Shown here: positions 6,913-11,676 of the stretch, piece after piece | Position numbering within the stretch: position 1 is the stretch's first letter | Layout: every line of letters starts with the position of its first letter | Origin: an uncultured beta proteobacterium | GTDB lineage: Bacteria > Pseudomonadota > Gammaproteobacteria > Burkholderiales > Rhodocyclaceae | DNA length: 11,676 nucleotides | Assembly: GCA_903916205.1 (NCBI GenBank) | Contig: CAIWVX010000095.1 | Coordinates: 1 to 11,676, forward strand | Direction: 5' to 3' | Program-made: the position numbers and the translations under genes | Notes under the pieces: model-generated | Told to the model about the DNA's origin: nothing | What the model saw: the letters and a program-made list of their open reading frames with translations, nothing else | The model's database searches: none

Positions 6913-7985
6913 GCCTCTTTGGCGGCGCGTTTAATAGGCGCAAGGTGTTGCTGACCGGGCACACCGGTTTTAAGGGCAGTTGGCTGGCGCTATGGTTGCA
7001 GCAACTTGGGGCCGAGGTTGTCGGATTGTCATTGGCGCCCGACACTGAACCGAATCACTGGCGACTGCTTGAACTGGACTTGAAGGAGCATCTGGCCGAT
7101 ATCCGCGACTATGCGTCCGTGCAGAAGGTTATGAATCAAACCCAGCCCGAGATTGTGTTCCATTTGGCGGCGCAGCCACTGGTGCGCCGTTCTTATACTG
7201 ATCCGCTGACGACCTGGTCGACGAACGTGCAAGGTACGGCCCATGTACTCGAAGCCTGCCGTCATGTGGCCAGCGTCGAAGCTATCGTTGTAGTGACGAC
7301 CGACAAGTGCTACGAAAATCAGGAGTGGCTGTGGGGTTACCGCGAAAATGACACCCTTGGTGGCCATGATCCGTATTCGGCTTCGAAGGCCGGTGCCGAG
7401 ATGGTGGCGGCCAGCTACCGCGATTCCTATTTTCGGAGTGATGGCGCACCGTTCTTGGCTACTGCGCGCGCAGGCAACGTCATTGGTGGCGGCGACTGGT
7501 CTGAAGACCGTCTCATTCCCGATTTGGTCCGCGCCGGTGTGCGCGGTGAGTCCGTAGAAATTCGATCACCCAATGCTACACGGCCTTGGCAGCATGTTTT
7601 GGAGTCGCTGTCCGGCTATTTGTTGCTCGGACAACGACTCCTTGAGCGACAGCTTGGCTTCACCGAGGCTTGGAATTTTGGCCCGGATGAAACCGGCAAC
7701 CAAACGGTCGCCACGGTTCTGTCCAAACTTACCCAGAGTTGGGATGGGCTGCGCTGGCATCTGACCGAAGCACCCCGGCCGCATGAAGCCGGTTTGCTCC
7801 AGCTCGACAGTACCAAAGCGCGCACCTTGCTGCATTGGCATCCGGTATGGGGGCTGGATGAAGGTCTCCGGCAAACGGCCAACTGGTACCGTGCGTACCA
7901 AAAAAATGGCGAAGTGCTCACCCGTCAGCAGTTGGCTAACTATATTGCAGCGGCCAAGGTTAAGAACATGGACTGGGCCAACTAG
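6909..7985 (+). CDS. rfbG: CDP-glucose 4,6-dehydratase
   Basis: Converts CDP-glucose to CDP-4-keto-6-deoxyglucose by an internal NAD-dependent redox cycle; the branch point for CDP-dideoxy and branched sugars. It has 358 residues, normal for RfbG/DdhB (extended SDR). Motifs: [14 protein letters not shown] (17-30, NAD binding), [13 protein letters not shown] (84-96), the dehydratase active-site stretch TTDKCYEN (130-137) with Thr131/Asp132/Lys133, and YSASK (156-160) with catalytic Tyr156 and Lys160. Further on [20 protein letters not shown] (187-206) and RPWQHVLE are diagnostic of this enzyme rather than of RmlB. ATG 6909 has GGAAGG six bases upstream and forms ATGA with the rfbF stop. One base after its stop comes the next start (GTG 7987). 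Confidence 0.96.
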   Translation: MSLFGGAFNRRKVLLTGHTGFKGSWLALWLQQLGAEVVGLSLAPDTEPNHWRLLELDLKEHLADIRDYASVQKVMNQTQPEIVFHLAAQPLVRRSYTDPLTTWSTNVQGTAHVLEACRHVASVEAIVVVTTDKCYENQEWLWGYRENDTLGGHDPYSASKAGAEMVAASYRDSYFRSDGAPFLATARAGNVIGGGDWSEDRLIPDLVRAGVRGESVEIRSPNATRPWQHVLESLSGYLLLGQRLLERQLGFTEAWNFGPDETGNQTVATVLSKLTQSWDGLRWHLTEAPRPHEAGLLQLDSTKARTLLHWHPVWGLDEGLRQTANWYRAYQKNGEVLTRQQLANYIAAAKVKNMDWAN

Positions 7986-7986
7986 C

Positions 7987-8538
7987 GTGAAACTTATTAC
8001 CACGGCCATTGCGGGTGTTTTTGTTGCGGAGACGCAAGCCTTCCAGGACAAGCGTGGGGCTTTTGCTCGGCTGTTTTGTGAGCGCGAGCTTTCCGATGCC
8101 CTTGGTGCGCGTCATATCGAGCAGATCAACCACTCGCGCACATCGGTCGTCGGGGCTGTGCGGGGCCTGCATTTCCAACGCTCCCCCCATGCTGAAATAA
8201 AAATGGTACGTTGCTTGAAGGGACGGGTTTGGGATGTCGCAGTGGACTTGCGCGAAGGCTCGCGCACTTTCTTGCAATGGCATGCACAGGAACTGTCGGC
8301 CACCAATAGTTTGATGCTGCTCATTCCCGAGGGCTGCGCACATGGTTTTCAGGTGCTGGAGCCGGATTCCGAGTTGTTGTATTTGCACACGGCGAGCTAC
8401 ACACCGTCCGCAGAAGGTGGAATCCGGTTCGATGACCCTGCGTTAAACTTGACATGGCCTTTGCCGGTGGCAGACTTGTCCGAACGGGACAAGCAGCACC
8501 CACTGATTAGTCAAAAATTCTCTGGAATAGCCGTATGA
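7987..8538 (+). CDS. RmlC-like nucleotide-sugar epimerase
   Basis: 183-residue cupin of the dTDP-4-dehydrorhamnose 3,5-epimerase family, acting on 4-keto-6-deoxyhexose nucleotides. Family landmarks: GAFARLF (24-30), QINHSRTSVVGAVRGLHFQ (46-64) with the catalytic-base His62 and Arg59, EIKMVRCLKGRVWDVAVDLR (70-89) with Lys72, IPEGCAHGF (113-121), LLYLHTASYTPSAE (130-143) with the conserved Tyr132, and GGIRFDDPALNLTWP (144-158). All the residues I would expect for catalysis are present. Because it sits directly after rfbF-rfbG and before a C-methyltransferase, its substrate is probably a CDP- rather than dTDP-sugar. It could be a 5-epimerase or 3,5-epimerase; the sequence does not decide. GTG 7987 lies one base after the rfbG stop, with no strong ribosome binding site, suggesting coupling. 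I therefore give no rfbC/rmlC symbol. Confidence 0.88.
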   Translation: MKLITTAIAGVFVAETQAFQDKRGAFARLFCERELSDALGARHIEQINHSRTSVVGAVRGLHFQRSPHAEIKMVRCLKGRVWDVAVDLREGSRTFLQWHAQELSATNSLMLLIPEGCAHGFQVLEPDSELLYLHTASYTPSAEGGIRFDDPALNLTWPLPVADLSERDKQHPLISQKFSGIAV

Positions 8539-9758
8539 ATTGTCGTCACTGCCAATCCCCTCTCGCGCATGTGTTTCTAGATCTGGGTTTTGCTCCGCCG
8601 TCCAATGCCTACCTGAACAAGGCTGACCTTCAGGTGCCTGAGACATACTTTCCGCTCAAACTTTTTGTTTGCGACAAGTGCTGGCTGGTGCAGACTGAAG
8701 ATTACGCACGCTCGGACGAGTTGTTCACCAAGGATTACGCCTATTTTTCTTCCACATCCAGCACTTGGCTCGCGCATGCACGCACGTATGTCGAGATGAT
8801 TAGCAAGCGGCTAAATCTTGGTTCGACCAGTTTCGTTATTGAAGTGGCATCGAACGACGGCTACCTGCTCAATAACTTTGTGGCTAGCGGCATTCCGTGC
8901 CTAGGTGTCGAGCCGACCAACAGTACGGCGGAAGTTGCCGAGGCAGCGGGCATACCGGTGGTACGCGAATTTTTTGGGCAGAGTTTTGCTAACCAGCTTG
9001 TGCAGACAGGGAAACAAGCAGACCTCATTATTGGCAACAACGTCTATGCCCATGTGCCTGATATCAATGACTTCACCGCAGGCCTGAAAACCGCGCTAAA
9101 ACCGGCAGGTACGGTGACACTTGAGTTCCCGCACTTGCTCAGCCTAGTGCGCCTGAACCAATTCGATACGGTTTACCATGAACATTATTCTTATTTGTCG
9201 CTTCAATCTGTCAAATCCATTTTCGCAATAGCCGGCTTGCGGGTGTGTGACGTCGAGCAGATTCCAACCCACGGCGGTAGCCTACGAGTCTACGGGTGTC
9301 ACGCTGACGACCCGCGTGCCGACGGCGAGGCCGTGGTGCACATCTTGGCCGAGGAAATTGCCGGAGGTTTGCAGAACCTTGCGACATACCAGCGGTTTCA
9401 GCGTGAAGCTAACAAGGTCAAGAACAAGTTGTTGGCCTTCCTGCTCGAAGCTAAGCAGGCAGGAAAATCAGTAGCGGCTTACGGCGCTGCAGCCAAGGGT
9501 AACACGCTGATGAATTATGCCGGAGTCAAACCCGACTTGATGCCTTTCGTTTGTGATGCGGCCGCCGCGAAACAGGGCAAATTCATGCCAGGCAGCCATA
9601 TCCCGATCCTAGCCCCGAAGGCGTTGCGCGAACGCAAACCCGATTTTGTGGTGATATTGCCTTGGAATATTGCCGACGAAGTCGTTAAGACCAACGAGTT
9701 CATTCGCGAATGGGGCGGCAAATTCGTCGTGGCCGTTCCTGCATTGCGCATCTTCTGA
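8535..9758 (+). CDS. SAM-dependent sugar C-methyltransferase (TylC3/TcaB9 type)
   Basis: 407 residues with the three-part build of nucleotide-sugar C-methyltransferases. An N-terminal zinc-binding domain has C3-x2-C6 and C46-x2-C49 (MNCRHCQSPL, FVCDKCWLVQTED). A SAM-binding domain has motif I VIEVASNDGYLL (101-112) and IIGNNVYAHVPD (165-176), followed by the active-site stretch FDTVYHEHYSYLSL (210-223), whose Tyr214/Glu216/His217 match the cluster implicated in catalysis in TcaB9 and KijD1. The C-terminal domain has THGGSLRVYG, AYGAAAKGNTLMNY and DFVVILPWNIADEV. Known members methylate C3 of a 4-keto sugar nucleotide. Here the likely substrate is the CDP-4-keto-6-deoxyhexose made by the upstream genes, giving a methyl-branched sugar. 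ATG 8535 overlaps the preceding stop as ATGA, and CTGGAA lies upstream. Confidence 0.9.
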   Translation: MNCRHCQSPLAHVFLDLGFAPPSNAYLNKADLQVPETYFPLKLFVCDKCWLVQTEDYARSDELFTKDYAYFSSTSSTWLAHARTYVEMISKRLNLGSTSFVIEVASNDGYLLNNFVASGIPCLGVEPTNSTAEVAEAAGIPVVREFFGQSFANQLVQTGKQADLIIGNNVYAHVPDINDFTAGLKTALKPAGTVTLEFPHLLSLVRLNQFDTVYHEHYSYLSLQSVKSIFAIAGLRVCDVEQIPTHGGSLRVYGCHADDPRADGEAVVHILAEEIAGGLQNLATYQRFQREANKVKNKLLAFLLEAKQAGKSVAAYGAAAKGNTLMNYAGVKPDLMPFVCDAAAAKQGKFMPGSHIPILAPKALRERKPDFVVILPWNIADEVVKTNEFIREWGGKFVVAVPALRIF

Positions 9759-10666
9759 TGAAAGTCCTTGTCACTGGTGGCAGTGGATTCATCGGGCAGT
9801 ATTGCCTTGCGCAGTTGCACGCCAAGGGCTATGAAGTTCATGCCGTTTCATCGGTGCCGCAAGCCGACACCGTCACCGTGCAATGGCATCAGACTAACCT
9901 GCTCGACATCGGACAAGTACGGACGCTTGTCCGCACTGTAAAGCCGTCTCATCTGCTCCATCTGGCTTGGTGTACCCAACACGGCAAATACTGGACCTCG
10001 CTGGAAAATCTGAATTGGGTCCAGAGCAGTTTGGCCCTGATTCAAGAATTCACCGAGTCGGGTGGGGAGCGTCTTGTGGCCGCAGGAACGTGTGCAGAAT
10101 ATGAATGGGGTCACCGTGTTTGCGTTGAGGATCAGACGCCGCTCGTCCCGGCGACCCTGTACGGAACTTACAAAAACGCCTTACAGTTAATGCTCCGTTC
10201 TTGGAGTAAACAAACAGGATTGTCCTGTGCATGGGGGCGTGTTTTTTCCCTCTACGGTCCACGAGAAAATCCCGAGCGGCTGGTGGCGTCGGTGATTAGA
10301 GCGCTACTACGAGGTGAATCCGCCAACTGTGGCAATGCTAGCCTAGCGCGCGACTATTTACATGTAGAAGATGTGGCGTCGGCCTTTATCGCGCTGCTCG
10401 AAAGCCCGCAGCAAGGCTCCGTGAATATTGCCTCTGGGGAAGCCGCCACGCTTGGAGAAATTGTCGAAAGGATTGCAGAAAAACTTGACGGACGCGACCT
10501 GATTCAGTTGCGCACACCCCTATCCAGCAGCGAGCCAACTTTACTCTTGGCGGACGTTACGCGCCTTGCTTCGACGGGCTGGAGAAAAAAGTTTGATATC
10601 GATAGCGGGTTGTCCGACACCATTGATTGGTGGCGTACTGCCCAATGCCGGAGTTGTTTGCTGTGA
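9758..10666 (+). CDS. NAD(P)-dependent SDR sugar reductase/epimerase
   Basis: 302-residue extended short-chain dehydrogenase. It has GGSGFIG (7-13, NAD(P) binding), HLAWCTQHGKYW (68-79), AAGTCAEYEW (108-117) with the catalytic Thr111, YGTYK (135-139) giving Tyr135/Lys139, GRVFSLYGPRENPERLV and RDYLHVEDVASAFIALL. The HLAW and E-Y-x-W variants are common in 4-ketoreductases of deoxysugar clusters. Being last in the cassette, it probably reduces the 4-keto group after methylation and epimerisation, releasing the finished CDP-sugar; this role is inferred from position. The alternative is a 4-epimerase or dehydratase. Start ATG 9758 shares one base with the methyltransferase stop (TGATG); family members begin MKVLVTGG-like, which rules out longer starts. 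Confidence 0.85.
   Translation: MKVLVTGGSGFIGQYCLAQLHAKGYEVHAVSSVPQADTVTVQWHQTNLLDIGQVRTLVRTVKPSHLLHLAWCTQHGKYWTSLENLNWVQSSLALIQEFTESGGERLVAAGTCAEYEWGHRVCVEDQTPLVPATLYGTYKNALQLMLRSWSKQTGLSCAWGRVFSLYGPRENPERLVASVIRALLRGESANCGNASLARDYLHVEDVASAFIALLESPQQGSVNIASGEAATLGEIVERIAEKLDGRDLIQLRTPLSSSEPTLLLADVTRLASTGWRKKFDIDSGLSDTIDWWRTAQCRSCLL
10650..10653 (+). promoter_or_regulatory. Ribosome binding site GGAG deciding the GTG 10663 start
   Basis: GGAG nine bases before GTG 10663 supports that start. The in-frame ATG 10645 has only GGTGG eleven bases away. Confidence 0.4.
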
Positions 10667-11535
10667 CCTTGGCTGTCATCTACATCGCTCGCGGTGAAGG
10701 CACAGGGTTGCTTGCCGCCGAAGCGTTTTTCGATGCTTATCGAAAATTTCCACCTGGATGCCCGCATCGTTTGGTTGTTGTTGCAAAGGGGTGGAATGCC
10801 GTGTCGGGGCTGTCGAGTCTGACGAATCAGGTGCGGACTATGGGGGGGGATTTGGTGACTTTACCCGATGACGGCTATGACTGGGGGGCTTATATGCGTA
10901 TTGCGCCAGTGGTCAACGAAAATTTTTTGTGTCTGCTCAATACACATAGTCGCCCAAGGGTGGTGGGCTGGTTGGCGTTGTTGCGGCAACATGCGTTGGA
11001 GTCTGGGGTTGGCGCTGTTGGGGCAACGGGTTCTTGGGGTAGTATGTCTTTCACATGGCCCCTTTGTGAACCAAATATTTCTAGTTTAGCTCTTTACCCA
11101 ACTCGCCTTGCTTTAAATCTCATGCAGTTGTGCCGAAACTTGAGTAGTTTCCCCGCATCGCCTAATCCTCATTTGCGTTCCAATGCCCTGCTGATTAATC
11201 GAGAGCTTTTTGTGTCTTTTTGCGGTTGTCGCGATATTCCCCGTACAAAGCGTGATGCTCATAAATTGGAGAGAGGTCGTCAAGGGTTTACGTGCTATCT
11301 AAAATCCTTGGGTTTGCGGACTCTAGTGGTAGGGGCAGACGGTGTCGCGTACGCTCCTGAAGCATGGATTAACAGCCGAACATTCAGAGTACCCGACCAG
11401 ACCAATTTGCTGGTCAGTGACAATCAAACGAGTTACTATCGACAGGCTGGTTGTCAGCTTAAAAGGCGGTTGGAGAATGCCGCTTGGGGACATGCTCTAA
11501 CATGCCCTATCTCGATTCATCCCACTTATGACTAG
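10663..11535 (+). CDS. Conserved polysaccharide-cluster protein of unknown function (possible glycosyltransferase)
   Basis: About 290 residues; I recognise the family pattern but no established function. The start MTLAVIYIARGEG resembles a nucleotide-binding first strand. PDDGYDWGAYMRIAP (68-82) and FLCLLNTHSRPRVVGWLALL (88-107) recall the GT-A-like arrangement seen in RgpF-type rhamnan synthesis proteins. GAVGATGSWGS (118-128), PNPHLRSNALLINRELF (167-183), KLERGRQGFTCYLKSLGLRTLVVGADG (201-227) and TNLLVSDNQTSYY (247-259) are the other conserved-looking blocks. No signal peptide or membrane helix. A role in transferring a sugar during O-antigen assembly is a guess from context. GTG 10663 forms a GTGA overlap with the preceding stop and has GGAG upstream; ATG 10645 is the alternative. 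The 3' half is AT-richer than the 5' half. Confidence 0.7.
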   Translation: MTLAVIYIARGEGTGLLAAEAFFDAYRKFPPGCPHRLVVVAKGWNAVSGLSSLTNQVRTMGGDLVTLPDDGYDWGAYMRIAPVVNENFLCLLNTHSRPRVVGWLALLRQHALESGVGAVGATGSWGSMSFTWPLCEPNISSLALYPTRLALNLMQLCRNLSSFPASPNPHLRSNALLINRELFVSFCGCRDIPRTKRDAHKLERGRQGFTCYLKSLGLRTLVVGADGVAYAPEAWINSRTFRVPDQTNLLVSDNQTSYYRQAGCQLKRRLENAAWGHALTCPISIHPTYD

Positions 11536-11676
11536 TATTGAAAGCTTGATCGTGCGCGTCAAAAAAAAACATCTAAATGATAAGGTCGAAGCGACATCAA
11601 TAATTTTTTGTCCATATTGTTATGCTAAGGCAAAGCCATTTCTGTCGGCTCGAGGCTTCATTTCGTCATTTAAATA
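11528..11676 (+). CDS. Start of a further cluster gene, cut by window end (possible methyltransferase)
   Basis: From ATG 11528 the frame is open for 49 codons to the end of the window, overlapping the previous gene by 8 bases. It begins MTSIESLIVRVKKKHL, followed by IIFCPYCYAKAKPFLSARG. The CPxC followed about five residues on by a PFL/xxG stretch resembles the N-terminal zinc ribbon of some SAM methyltransferases in polysaccharide clusters, where a second Cys pair would follow. No Shine-Dalgarno sequence is visible, so it would rely on coupling. It carries an A9 run (11561-11569) at codons 12-14. The gene call rests on open frame, overlap and the CPxC motif only. Confidence 0.45.
   Translation, partial: MTSIESLIVRVKKKHLNDKVEATSIIFCPYCYAKAKPFLSARGFISSFK
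11561..11569 (+). repeat. A9 homopolymer at the start of the last reading frame
   Basis: Nine consecutive A within codons 12-14 (KKK) of the partial gene. Runs of this length can slip during replication or transcription and shift the frame. Confidence 0.8.

Noticed and set aside
9273..9283. Exact match to the RfaH ops core (GGCGGTAGNNT) on the coding strand
   Set aside because: It lies in the middle of the C-methyltransferase gene, not in a cluster leader, and simply encodes the family-conserved HGGSLR motif. Chance is the better explanation.

Overview
The window reads as one chromosome segment from a Gram-negative proteobacterium, most likely a betaproteobacterium. The CysB fragment, the UgpB-like periplasmic protein with a Sec signal peptide, the class I inorganic pyrophosphatase and the surface-sugar genes all fit this. 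Base composition is moderately GC-rich on the left and AT-richer at the far right. A placement near Nitrosomonadales/Gallionellaceae is an impression from protein style only. Every supported gene is on the + strand.

Left half (1-5394), housekeeping: the 3' part of cysB (cut by the window edge); a short membrane protein overlapping its end; an AlkA-type DNA-3-methyladenine glycosylase; inorganic pyrophosphatase (ppa); tRNA-Ile lysidine synthetase (tilS); and, behind its own promoter-like sequence, a UgpB-like solute-binding protein with no transporter genes next to it.

Boundary (5395-5722): 328 bases without a convincing gene. They hold an AT-rich core, a -10-like hexamer and a perfect 10-bp inverted repeat with a 26-base loop.

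Right half (5723-11676), surface polysaccharide (O-antigen type) cluster: it opens with a remnant of a WbpP/TviC-like UDP-N-acetylhexosamine 4-epimerase that keeps the cofactor-binding N-terminus but has lost the catalytic part. The remnant's stop codon overlaps the start of rfbF. Then come, almost without gaps, rfbF and rfbG (glucose-1-phosphate to CDP-4-keto-6-deoxyglucose), an RmlC-like sugar epimerase, a zinc-binding sugar C-methyltransferase of the TylC3/TcaB9 type, and an SDR-family sugar reductase/epimerase. Together they form a plausible complete route to a CDP-activated, C-methyl-branched 6-deoxyhexose. A conserved but uncharacterised polysaccharide-cluster protein follows, and finally the first 49 codons of another gene with a CPxC motif and an A9 tract near its start.

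The most interesting points are the predicted CDP-branched-sugar cassette, the decayed epimerase that may still couple translation into rfbF, the orphan solute-binding protein with an altered N-lobe, and the uncharacterised gene at the end. No RNA gene, CRISPR array, transposase or attachment site was seen.
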